Part shown: positions 53,211 to 64,000 of the stretch, piece after piece
How the letters are laid out: each line of letters opens with the position of its first letter
How positions within the stretch are numbered: position 1 is the stretch's first letter
Assembly: GCF_018687715.1 (NCBI RefSeq)
Contig: NC_056755.1
Location: 21,855,501-21,919,500 of the forward strand
Length of the DNA stretch: 64,000 nucleotides
Source of the DNA: Carya illinoinensis
Taxonomy: Eukaryota; Streptophyta; Magnoliopsida; Fagales; Juglandaceae
Direction of reading: 5' to 3'
The notes under the pieces: generated by a model
The model's database searches: none
Seen by the model: only the letters and a program-made list of their open reading frames with translations
What the model was told of the DNA's origin: nothing
Translations under genes and position numbers: made by a program

Positions 53211-54224
53211 AGCTTGGGTATAACGCTAGATCATGGCTAAATAAAATTCCTTTTTGAAGGATGTTTGAGGGTGAGTTGTTCTAAAAATTCTGAGTGCTGT
53301 AGCTTTTACTCAAATCTAACATGCTTGGCTAAGTTTTTAGATCTATATAAATAGCCCTTATGTGTTTATGTTCTTTGTTGACTGTTGATTGAAGGAAACG
53401 TGGCACTGCTCTATTAGTGCTGTTGACTAAATTATGCTGTTGGACATTTTTAGGATAATATGTCGTCTCTATAAGGTTGTAAGGTTGTATTTTATGTTTT
53501 TTTCCCCTGGTTACCATACAAACATGGGATGTTTGGGATGTTGGTTGGGGAAATGTTCATCAATAGTGGTGAAAACTTTCGAGAAGAGGTTTTGAAAGTG
53601 TTTTGTAAAAGCTTTTTAGTAGAATTTTTATGAGAGATGTAATAAATAGTAAAGAAAAGCGAAACTGGCCATCTTGAGGTGGCAGCCATAACTATAGGGG
53701 GTGGTGGTTCTTAATTTCTTTATGTTTTTAAAAAAATATTATTTGGGAGATGATTTTTTGAGACCGTGTTATTGACAATGTTGAAGTATTTTTGCATTGC
53801 ACATATTTCATGTTTGAGAATGAAAGCTCTCTAGAAATCACACCCAGCTTAGCCCGCATGCGCGACCACGCCCTGTCGCATCGCACCTCGTTTGGCTACA
53901 ACTTAAAACAACAAGATGCAGCACACAACAACTATCATTTGCAACAATAGCACCACGGTTTGTTATACGGACTGTAAAAAATCGTTTAAGATGGCTCTCA
54001 CTTCGTAGGGAATGGGTGGAGATTAGTTTATTGGTTCCATAAATCCTTTTAATTTCTATTTTTGCACTGTATTTGTTGTTTATCAGGGAACTCCACTCTT
54101 TTCTTATGTGTCTTGATCCTTTCATATTAATAAAATGCTTTTTTAAAAGAAAAAAAGAAAAAAAGAAGAAGAAGAAACTAATGGCCATAAGATAGAACAC
54201 AAACTTCTTAAAGCTAAAAGCAAT
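53211..54224. other. 3' UTR and downstream spacer of the reductoisomerase gene
   Basis: Probable 3' UTR from 53211, with an AATAAA-like signal (CTAAATAAAATTCC) at 53239 and T-rich sequence to about 53510. No gene follows. A GAA-rich run lies at 54145-54178, just before the Copia LTR. Confidence 0.5.
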
Positions 54225-54520
54225 TGTGTGGTTGTTATTGAAAAAATTAACAGTTGTGAAATTAAAGAGAAGTAAGAGAATACAAATATTGTAATATCAA
54301 CATAGCTCTTCAAGAGCTTAATATCATTCACTTCTAATTTCTTATGTTGTATAAATGTTTCTCAAGATACCATTTTATAGGCATAAGGGGATAAGGCAAA
54401 TATGAAATGGGGATACATTCAAGAATTTAGGAACCCAATAGTTGATACATGAATGGGTTAGAATTCTAAATGGTGGAATCTAATTGGTTATTCACCAAGT
54501 TCATGTATACATTTACTGCA
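54225..54520 (-). repeat. Probable 3' LTR of the decayed Copia element
   Basis: A 296-bp segment beginning TGTGTGGTTG and ending TTTACTGCA on the plus strand. It is directly followed by CTCTCCCTTA, whose complement TAAGGGAGAG is a good polypurine tract. The partner LTR is outside the window, so the ends are inferred. Confidence 0.55.
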
Positions 54521-55054
54521 CTCTCCCTTAGATGACCATACACAAGAAATATGCCTCATTAAAACCTTGTCAACCCGATGAGAAAATATCAAGGGCAAAG
54601 GAAAAATAATACAATATTCTTGTGTACCTTGAAAATGTTGTAGGATTGCCTTGTTAAAATTTTGTAAAGGAAAATCCAATAGAAAAAAAAACCTTAGTGA
54701 AAGAAAAAGAGTACAATTCATTTGATTATTGTCTCTCCTTCAAAAGTATGTAGAGCTCCAATCGTTTACAATAAAATATCCTTGAATTGACACATTCTAA
54801 TGTTGTATTCCAACTTCTTAATGTTGGCAATGCTTTAGTGAATAGATTCGTTAAATTATCACATGATCGTATTTACTTGACATCAATATCACTGCTTTTT
54901 TCTGAAGCTCATGTATATAAAAGAACTTTAGCGAGATATGCTTGGTTCTATCACATTTGATATAGCCACCCCTGATTTGTGTGATACAAATAGCATTATT
55001 TTCATATAATGTTGTTGGACTATTTTTTTTTTTTTTAAATGAAAAACATATTCA

Positions 55055-58000
55055 TTACTGGGGTTGAACTAGTACATTACACACTAAATCATCCATGATG
55101 GATCTTCTAATCTCACTTGGGCCATCTTCCAGCCATACACTCTCACTAGATACATTGTTTGCTAGCTTAGCTGCTACATGAGTACTAACATTTGCAGTTA
55201 TGCGAATGAAAACCAACTTCCACACAGGATAGGTTGCCATAAGCTGACGGATATCTTCAATCATCTGGCCACACCAAGAGTTGTCTTCTGCTTCTGAATT
55301 AACAGAATCAATAACAGCTTTAGCGTCCCCTTCGAAGCACATGTATCAATCCTAATTCAATACAGAAAACCATAGCTCTGTGAAGAGCATAACTTTCTGC
55401 TTGGAAAGCCGAGGTGACATGCTCCTTTGGCGCAACCAGACTCCCAATTAGGACCCCTTTTGAATCCCTTACAACCACTCCTACTCCCATTCTTCCCCTT
55501 GCTTTATCAAAGGCTACATCAAAATTTGCCTTATAAAAAGGCCATGAAGGAGGTTTCCAAGCCTGTCTAGAGTCACTTATATGTCTTCCAGCTATTATCT
55601 CAGAAACTACTGTCAACACCTCCCTATACACTGAGTGATCAGCTTGTGCTACAGTGATAATTGTATTTGAAGACTGAAATTTATCTTGGAAAACCAGACC
55701 ATTCCTCCTTAACCAAAGACTGTAAAACTATAGAAGCTAGCTCCAGTTCTTCCTGTTTTAATTTCATCTCCATCTCCTCCCATAAGGACTGAAAGTCATG
55801 TTAGTTCCTCCTCCATTTCTTGAAAACAGAAATCCCTCCCCACACATTTGCTGCTGCAGGGCACTCCAAGCATACATGCACCACTGTTTCGGGTTCTCTC
55901 AAACAAACTGGGCAGATATTATCTTCTCTTATATTCTTCCGGTAAAGGTTATCTCTAGTAGGAAGGATCTTATTAGCACACTTCCATAACAACATTTTAA
56001 CTTTACCTGGTACCTTCAGACCCCAGACTGACCACTAACAGACCCACTAAAAGATGTGTCACCTACGTTTCTTTTCTGTAGTGTGGATTCCAACACATAT
56101 GCACTCTTTACTGAGAAATTCCCTCTTGTTGAAGCTGCCCATATTCTTCTGTCACTGGCCCCTCTACTGCTCAAAGGAATTGTCATGATCACTCGTGCTT
56201 CCTCTTCTCTGAAAACTGCAGCCACCACCTCTTCTTTCCATGATTTAGTTTCTTCATCAATCAGCACTTCCACTCTGGTTTCTGTATCAAAGATATTTAT
56301 AGGGGTTTGAACTTGAAAAGTCAGTGGACAAGGTAGCCACTTATCTTTCCAGATGTTGATGCTCTTTCCATTCCCCACCCTCTAGACCATACCTTCCTTT
56401 ATCAGTCCCAAGTTGGCCCATAAACTTCTCCACACATAAAAGGGTGAGCCTCTTAGTTTAGCTTCCACAAGGTCACTGTGCTGAAAGTACTTTTGTTTGA
56501 AAATCCGAGAAACTAACAAATTTGGTTCCTTCAAAAACCTCCATAACTGTTTAGCCAGAAGTGCTTTATTGAAATAGTTGAGGTCCCTAAAGCCTAAACC
56601 CCCTTGATTTTTAATTGAACTCAAAAACTTCCAAGTTTTCCAATGGATGCCTCTCCCTTCTCTTTTGTTACTCCACCAGAATTTGGCTAATAAATCTTCA
56701 ATCTCCTTTAGCAACAAATTTGGTAGCTTGAAGACACTCATGGCATATGCTGGTATTGCCTGAAGTACACTTTTTATCAAGACTTCCTTGCCTGCTGTAG
56801 ATAGGAATCTTGTCTTCCAGCTGTTTATTCTCTTCCATATCTTTTCCTTAAGGCCTCTAAAAGAATTGTATCTTGATCTTCCAATCACTGTAGGTAGGCC
56901 CAAATACTTATTATAATCATTGCGCCTCGAGCCATTCACCTGTTGTAAGATGAAATCCCTTGCTTCCCCTCTTGTGTTGGAACTGAAGAAGACACTGGTT
57001 TTTTCTTTATTTAAAATCTGACTTGAAGCTTTTTTGTATTGAACCAATATGTCATGGATTATGTACCATTCCACTAGCTTTGCCTTGCAAAAGATCACAC
57101 AGTCATCTGCAAAAAGGAGGTGATTAATCCTAATACCCCTCCTTGCTACAACCATTCCCTTAATATGTCCTCTACTTTCAGCTTGATGAAGCAAGGCACT
57201 AAGTCCTTCCACACATATTAAGAACAGATAAGGTGACAAGGGATCACCTTGTCTTAGTCCTCTTGATGGAATAATAGTCTCTCTCGGGGTTCCATTTATG
57301 ATTACTGAATATGAGACAGTTTTAACACATATCACCAATAAATCTGTCCATCTTTGTCCAAAACCCAATCTTAGTAACACAGTCTCAAGAAAGTCTCACT
57401 CCACCCTATCGTAGGCTTTTGACATATCTAGCTTTATTGCCATGGTTCCTTCTCTTCCTTTCTGTTATGTTTGCATTGTATGAAGGACCTCATAAGCCAC
57501 CATAATATTGTCTGTTATCAACCTTTTGGGAATGAAGGCACTTTGATTCCCCGAGATCACCTTATCCAGCATGCCTTTCATTCTGTTTGCCAAAACCTTA
57601 GAGATAAGCTTGTAGACCACATTGCAAAGAGAAATTGGCCTAAAGTCATGTACTGAGACAGGTGAGCTGGACTTTGGGATTAAATCCAGGTGTGTGTGGT
57701 TTAAGTCCCTTGGTAAGCTACCTGGTTTAAAGAAGTCCAGAACTGCTTTTGAAATCTCAAGGCCCACTACTTCCCAGTGTTCTTGAAAAAACCCTGCACT
57801 GAAACCATCAGGGCCTGGAGACTTGAAAGGAGATATCTGTTTGAGAGCTACCTCCACTTCCCTTGTTGTAAATTCCCTGTCCAACACTTGTTTCATAACA
57901 TCTGTTACTCTTGGTTCCAAACCCTGAATACTTTGCTCAATACAAGCTGAACTAGGATGTGTCGACTTGTAAATTGCTGTGAAATGATCCTTGAAACCTG

Positions 58001-59182
58001 CTGCTATCTCTTCCTTTTCCCTCAATTCAGTCCCTTCCCTATCTCTTATTCTTGTGATGTTGTTCTTCTTCCTTCTCTGATTGACACAAGCATGATAAAA
58101 ATTTTTATTCCTATCTCCCCTAATCAGACAATGCCTCTTCGCCCTTTGCCTCCACCTTGTGTCTTCTTGTTCCAACAAAAAATCAAGCTCTTGCTGTAAA
58201 TTTTTTGTTCTTTCATAGTCCTGGAATCTGCACGGCTTTGCAAGTCACCCAACAATTGAGTCTTTTCCTTTATGGCTCTATTTCTATCTCTAACCATATC
58301 TTTGCTCCATTTCTGAAGCCCCTTCCTTGTTCTATCCAGCTTATTTAAGATCTTGGTCAAACCAGTTTCTCCTCCACTACTGCCTTGCCAAGTTGTCGAT
58401 ACTGTCTCACTACACCCTTCTTCCTTAATCCAATTGGCTTCATATTTAAAAGAAAAATGGTATCTAGATACTGAACACCTCTCAATACTACAAGAAAGTA
58501 GTATTGGGCTATGGTCAGAGCAGATAGCTGGAAGTGTTTCCACTGAAACCTTTGAGTACTTTAATTTCCATCTTGGGTTAGCTAGAGCTCTGTCCAATCT
58601 TTCCTTGGTGAATGACTCATCTTCATGATGGTTGCACCACGTGAACTTGTTTCTTTTCCACCCTAAATCAAACAGGCTTCCTTCCTCTAAAACGTTTCTG
58701 AAACTTCTCATGAGATTTTCACTTCTGGTATTTCCCCTCACCTTCTCATCATTATAGAGAATCTCATTAAAATCACCTATCACCCCCCACCCCTCTTCAC
58801 CAGGCTTGAAAGAATAAAGTAAACTCCAAGTGTGTTTTCTTAAAGAGGTATTCGGGTGCCCATAAAAACATGTAAATAACCATCTGAAATTACTGAGGGT
58901 ATCTTTTACCATTGCATTAAAATGGTATTTTGAGAAATTAACTAACTCAAGTAAGTCTTTCTGTTTCCACATAAGAATGAGACCTCCACTTCTACCATCT
59001 GCCTCACTTACACAACACCCTTCAAAATTTAAAGACTTTGCAATACCATTTGATCTGACGTAATTTAGTTTGGTTTCCATAAGGAAAACCACATTAGACA
59101 ACTTCTCCTTCACTAGTAACCGAAGGGTTTGAACTGTTCGAGGGTTCCCAAGCCCCCGACAGTTCTAACTTATGATCTTCAT
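55055..59182 (-). pseudogene. LINE ORF2: endonuclease, reverse transcriptase, RNase H (inactivated)
   Basis: ATG 59182 begins MKIIS*NCRGLGNP, with a TAG at 59165-59167 in place of Trp. The endonuclease (GDFNE, CSDHSP) runs to about 58500. A frameshift near 58170 leads into a long RT frame, 56016-58178 (PGPDGF, LIPKSSSP, RGLRQGDPLSPYLF, HLLFADDC). It is interrupted by TAA at 57465, TGA at 57396 (after DRVE, normally Trp) and TAG at 56382 (normally Trp). zf-RVT (CPVCLREPETVVHVCLECP) is at about 55860-55920. RNase H lies at 55055-55631 in two overlapping frames. Confidence 0.9.
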
Positions 59183-60665
59183 TGCTTTTGGTGGGGCTGA
59201 CTCGCAGCCACCACCTTATCCGAGAATTCATTATTTGAAATCAACAAGTCCACTAAAACTAGTTTCTTAACTCTCTTTTGAGGGATAGAGTTTGAAAGGC
59301 TTACCTCTATACCTTGTTTAACACCTTGAGATCTTGTGGAGATGGAGGAAGTTGTTGGCCTTTGCTGCTCTCTGGCCTTCCGTTTCCATCTACATGCATC
59401 TCTCTGCATTAACAGCCTGTGCATAGAGTTCGACACTTCCTCCACTCCATTTTCATCCGAGATAACTAACTCCAGTGGGATGGGCCCTTTCTGTTTTAAG
59501 GTTAGGCCCAATGTTTCGTGAGGCTCGTTCTCTTTGTCTGGCCCAGTTTTTTCTTCAATTTCCCTTTCATCTTCCAGCCTGAAATCTTCCTGCCTAGTCT
59601 TCGACCGGTCTTTTCCCCCTAAACAGAGAGGATATATGCTTTCATCACATCTGTACTATCCTCAAGATCTGCAGACTCCAAACCCTAATAGCTAGAGTCT
59701 ATCTTGTCGCCTCTAGTTGTTCCGGTAGTTTTCTATACCTGAGCTGGGATAGGGATCGCCTGACCTTTTTCCAGGGCCTCTGCCGACCACCCTTTTGCTA
59801 CGCTTCCCTCAGGTGTTCCTTCCCTTCCCCATCTGCCATTTCTCATTTTTTCTTTCGACCCCTCTCCACTTGAGGATCGCTGCTGACCAAACCTACGCCT
59901 AGGAGCTCCTTCAAACCTTAACCAAGGTCCGAACTGTGATTTACCAGCATCCTCATCTTCTCTGTGATCTCCTCGATACACATTACACCCCTGTTCTTCA
60001 TGGAGAATCCACCCACAGTGGAAACATATCTTTGGTAGCATTTCATATCTGAAATGAACCCAGTGTTTTACACCTTGAACATTTATAAAGCGACCCCTAG
60101 TAATCGGTTTTCTGAGTCGTACCTCCACTTTAACCCGTAAAAACTTCCCCCATCCAGTGCCGTCTTCCTCCACATCAACTTCAATCACCTTTCCAATTGA
60201 ATTTCCTATTTGGTTGCCCCATTCCTCCGACATACAACCCAAAGGTAAATTGTGTATTTGCATCCAGAAGACTTCGTGTTCAAAAACGATTTTCCCAGGT
60301 CTCATGACTCCATCGTAGAGCCTAAGAAGGAACAGGGAGTTATTAAAAAACCAAGGTTTGCCTTCCAATATTCTATATAAGTCAGCATGTGTCTCGAAAG
60401 TAATGACATAGGTGTTTTTTTCGACTTCTTGGAAAGAAGCCTTTTTGCTTATCCTTCATATCTTCGCCATCGTATTACTGATCAGATCCTTTCCAACCAC
60501 TCGGTCAGAGCAAACCCTCCCAATCAAGCTCTTCTCTCCTTTCCGGCGTATATCTTCATTTCCACTCTCTTCCAATTCCAACACCACCTCCTCCACTTCC
60601 GTTAGTTTTAGATTCCTCTATAACTCCTCTATGTCTTCAGTTCTGGAGTTCTCACCCCCGTGCAT
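59179..60665 (-). pseudogene. LINE ORF1 (DUF4283-like, zinc knuckle) with stops
   Basis: Starts at ATG 60665. In-frame stops at 60618-60620 (TAG) and 60456-60458 (TGA) fall where the sister element at 7 kb has Trp (EEKWK and AKIWRLSK). The open stretch 59733-60368 encodes GKPWFFNNSL and the zinc knuckle CFHCGWILHEEQGC. A shifted frame at 59179-59511 encodes the basic C-terminus (RWKRKAREQQR). The stop codons look like G-to-A changes in TGG codons. Confidence 0.85.
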
Positions 60666-61825
60666 GACTATACTTTTATAATTTTCTTCGTAAAAATTGA
60701 CTATTGTAGAGAAAAAAAAAAAAAAAAACTGGGAACTCCACCTCTATTTTCGCTCAGGAGCTAACCTTGAGAGGAGACTTGATGCGAACTTGTTATCAAT
60801 CAATATGTTGTTGGACTATCTTTGATTGTGGGTGAACCACATTTTTTTTTAAACGTATTGAATTACTGATTTTAACCAAATGCATACATGGTATTTCATG
60901 AATTGTAATAATCTTTGAGTGATTGGAAGAAATAGCAACTAATGTTTGCTTGACAGATTTCCATGAAATAGTAATACCACCACAAGTGAATAAGTATCTT
61001 GTTTGTGGTCTTCCTTTATGTAGATTGAAAAGGTAACCCAAATCTACATAACTAATTAATTGATGATTCGATTCTTTTGAATAGAACAATTCCATGTTAA
61101 CTGTTCCATGAAGGTAGTGTAGAATATGCTTGACCCTATTCAAATGCTTTCAAGTTGGTGTAGAGCTGTAACTTGCTGGTAAATTAACTAAAAGTATAAT
61201 ATTTGGTCGTATGTAATTTGCAAGATACATCAAAGCATCAATTGTACTTAGGTATGATGCTTCAGTGTGATACACCATTATGATAAGTGATAAGTATATG
61301 TTGTGTATGGAATCCTCTATTGTTTGGAAATAAAAAGTTCTTTTTCTTTATAATGTTCTAATATGGCTTCAATTATATCATTGACTAGTTCTTTTAGATT
61401 ATAGGCCATGTGGCTTGAGCCTTTAATTGGGGTATTACATTTAGGACCAAGAATTTCGTCGCCATCTTCTTGAGGGTGAAATGAGTCTTTTTTCACATCT
61501 GTAATCTGTAATCGAACAATCATTAGAATACTTAAAGATAAGCTTTATCTATGTAAAAGTGATTCAAGACTTTTTCTATATATGTTGATTGATGGACAAG
61601 AATTCCATTTGAAAAGCCAAAGTCTTTCATTTCAAACTTGTTTTTTTTTTTTTTAATAATTTGAGGCTTTTATGAGTTCTTCTGGAACTCCAACAAGATT
61701 TAAATAATCTACATATATTGAAACAATAGCAAATCTAGAATTTGACTTTTTAATGAAAACATATCAACAAATTGGATTATTTTCAAATCAATCTTTTATT
61801 AAATATTCATTGAAACAATTGTACC

Positions 61826-62244
61826 TGATCATTTCCAACATGAACTTGAGCAGCAAGTGTAGACAAAGACCCATCCAAATAGCCCATAAGATCCTGACTT
61901 TGAAGCAAGGGAACAAACTGATGATGCCACAAGAGATAATTTGTGGGAGTGAGTTTGATGGTCACCATGTGAACCATTGTATTGAGCGGAAGCAGATAAG
62001 TGTTGGATTCAACCATGGAAAAAGAAAAAAACTAGCAACAGGTTGACCTATTGGCTCTTATACCATGTAAAGGAAATGCCTAAAGCCAATATGCTATGAG
62101 AAGATATTCATTTATAGACAAGATACACAGTAGCTGTACAATTACAAATATGGAAACAAATATACAAGGAAAACAAACTGCTACAATTGTGGAGAATTAC
62201 TGATATCTTGGTCATAATTAGAGGAATTAGATTGTCCTCTAATA
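61826..62244 (-). mobile_element. 419-bp truncated Copia fragment (LTR, PBS, start of gag) with 5-bp TSD
   Basis: GTACC at 61821-61825 and 62245-62249 flanks a segment with ends TG...TA on the plus strand. On the minus strand it contains an LTR-like stretch ending TTTACA at 62066, a primer-binding site TGGTATAAGAGCC (62053-62065), and from 62016 the first about 64 codons of a gag (VTIKLTPTNYLLWHHQF, then LLQSQDLMGYLDGS). It splits the older Copia RT between MWY and FNEYLIKD. There is no second LTR and no pol. Confidence 0.75.
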
Positions 62245-64000
62245 GTACCACATGCATTCGAAATGTTTTAATCTATATAAAGATCTTTGTAGCTTCATAG
62301 AATAAATTCTTCAAGAATTTGAATTACATGTTTAAGAGATTTTATATCTTTTAGGAATTTTCATCTAAATATCATTATCCAATGATCTATATAAACATGC
62401 TGGAACAATATCCATTAAATGCATATACGAACTTTTTGTGATTACCAAGCTAAAAAACAATCTGAATGTAATTACATCCACTATAAGAGAATATGTTTCT
62501 TCTTAATCAATACCAGGTTTATATGAGAAATCTTGTGCAATAAGTCGTGCTTTGTATCTTATGATATCATTTTTCTCATTACGTTTATGTTCAAATACCT
62601 ACTACTTATATCTAACAGGCATCATACCTTTAAGCGTTTGGACTATAGGTCCAAATACATGTCATTTTACTAGTGCATTCTACATGAATTACATTTTTTT
62701 TTTCACTCTAACCAATTATTTCTACGTCTACATTCTTTGATGGTTTTTGGTTCAATTTCATTGTCACTTTTGGTGATGTCTAGAGCAACAAATAAAAATA
62801 TTTTGTCAATTTTTTTTTTTATTTCTATCAAATAATTATCCTGTATTTACATAATATATCGAAATCTTGTTATTTTTAAGTACATTCTCCTCTTTAGGGA
62901 ATAACTCTTCAGGATATAACTCTTCAAGATATTCCACTTTAAGTCTTTTTAGGAGAATTTTATACAAAAATTTTGGATGCATCGTGATTGTCCTACACAG
63001 ACATTGATTTTAGCTGGAGTAATAGTAGCCGAAATGTGAGAGACTACACGATTTTCTTATTGTCAATAAAGTCATTCGGTAATTGATTTGCAATAGTTTA
63101 TAAATGAATAGTCATTTGAACTTCTAGTTCACATTGATTTGTACAATGATCAAGATGAATAGCATCAAAGTGTTTCATGTTATTTGCTTTTGTGCTTCTA
63201 GCAACTTTTCTCCCCCTAATGATGGGAAGACTATTTTATTAAAATGATAACCTTCAAAATGAGCCTTAAAAATATTTCCAGTTAAATGTTCAATGTATTT
63301 GAAGATGAAGGGAAGTCTATGTTGAGAACCTATCTTAATGGGTTGGGAATGTGCAATTAGAACATACACAGCACAACCAAAGTAAAAAATGAAAAATATT
63401 TGGTAGTTGACCAAATGTAAGTTACAATGGAGAATAGTTATTATAGCCAGTTGGTCTTATTTGAACCAATGATGCAACATGCAAAATTACATATCTCCAT
63501 GCATAGACAGGTAACTTTGTTTACAAAAGTAATGGTCGATCAATTAATTGCAAATGTTAAATGACTAATGACTCAGCTATACCATTATGAGTATATGTAT
63601 GAGTAACATGATGTTCAACATTAATTTCAACTGACATACAATAATCATCAAAAGTTTTAGATGTAAATTCTCCTGTATCATCCAATTTAACAAAGCAAAT
63701 TGAATAATCAAGAAATTGAGCTCGTAATATAAAAACTTGTACAATGCAATATTTTGAGTAGAGAGTCAAAACACATGTGACCATCTGGTTGATGCATCTA
63801 TTAAAACCATAAAATATCTAAATGCGCCATATGGTGGATGTATAGGTCCACATAAATTTCCATCAATTCTTTGTGAAAATGATGAAAATTTAGTAATTAC
63901 CTTAAAATGAGATGGTCTGATAATTAACTTTCCTTTAGAATGTGCTCCACATAAATAATCATTTGGTAAAAGAATCTACTGGTTCTTTAAGGAATGTCCA

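Larger units (their letters stand above)
55024..60804 (-). mobile_element. Full-length plant L1-type LINE nested in the Copia RNase H region
   Basis: A 5.8-kb element with the perfect 15-bp TSD ATGTTGTTGGACTAT at 55009-55023 and 60805-60819. Its poly(A) tail appears as T14 at 55024-55037. The TSD lies in the Copia RNase H coding region (IVQQHY), and the coding resumes exactly across it. ORF1 and ORF2 are both present but inactivated. It is related to the LINE at 6731-12475 (same domain order, similar ORF1). Confidence 0.95.
54225..64000 (-). mobile_element. Decayed Ty1/Copia element, 5' part outside the window
   Basis: The minus strand carries, in order, integrase from about 63990 (CGPIHPPYGAFRYFMVLID near 63850, DDTGEFTSKTFDDYCMS near 63660), RT pieces (KLQRSLYRLKH near 62290, NNPIC and VSIYVDYLNLVGVPEEL near 61690-61780) and RNase H (60820-61143). 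RNase H continues after the LINE at 54900-55020 (NNAICITQIRGGYIKCDRTK). The 3' LTR is at 54225-54520. Stops and frameshifts are frequent. Two younger insertions lie inside it (55024-60804 and 61826-62244). The gag and 5' LTR must lie to the right of the window. Confidence 0.85.

Overview
The window looks like nuclear DNA of a woody eudicot. Intron-containing plant genes sit in AT-rich sequence full of retrotransposons, MITEs and microsatellites. The MITE family beginning with a GGCC(C)GTTTGGTT-like end and the style of the PDR gene suggest Fagales, possibly Juglandaceae, but that is a low-confidence impression and not a database result. Only two genes look functional: the 5' end of a full-size ABCG/PDR transporter (minus strand, 55-1025, running off the left edge) and a complete ten-exon chloroplast ketol-acid reductoisomerase gene (plus strand, 48052-53210).

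Layout. 1-3.2 kb: PDR gene start with a TATA box and AT-rich upstream DNA. 3.2-4.9 kb: 5'-truncated LINE with a 13-bp target-site duplication (TSD). 6.7-12.5 kb: full-length LINE with a 17-bp TSD and inactivated ORFs. 12.5-19.5 kb: non-coding DNA with an exon remnant, a MITE and long GA/CT tracts. 19.5-20.3 kb: candidate Helitron. 20.5-39.5 kb: the wreck of a second PDR gene on the minus strand, of which only the C-terminal part is recognisable. It is split by a hAT-type MITE in its last exon, by a LINE that itself carries a 3.1-kb LTR-like insertion, by a 7.2-kb Copia element with both LTRs, and by a 26-bp poly(A)-tailed micro-insertion. 39.7-44.9 kb: MITEs, an 830-bp solo LTR and a B3-domain remnant. 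44.9-47.8 kb: 5'-truncated LINE ending about 230 bp upstream of the reductoisomerase start codon. 48.0-53.2 kb: the reductoisomerase gene. 54.2-64.0 kb: a decayed Copia element on the minus strand, running off the right edge. A full-length LINE (55024-60804) and a 419-bp truncated Copia fragment are inserted in it, each with its own TSD.

Functional reading. The two PDR loci lie in the same orientation and look like a decaying tandem array of membrane efflux pumps. The reductoisomerase is a housekeeping enzyme of branched-chain amino-acid synthesis and has no functional link to its neighbours. Everything else is transposon-derived or gene debris. I see no previously undescribed multi-gene system. 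The most unusual items are the layered insertions in the PDR pseudogene, an array of six hairpin-forming units inside the 3.1-kb LTR-like element, a GC-AG intron in the reductoisomerase gene, and two very short retro-insertions that still have clean TSDs.
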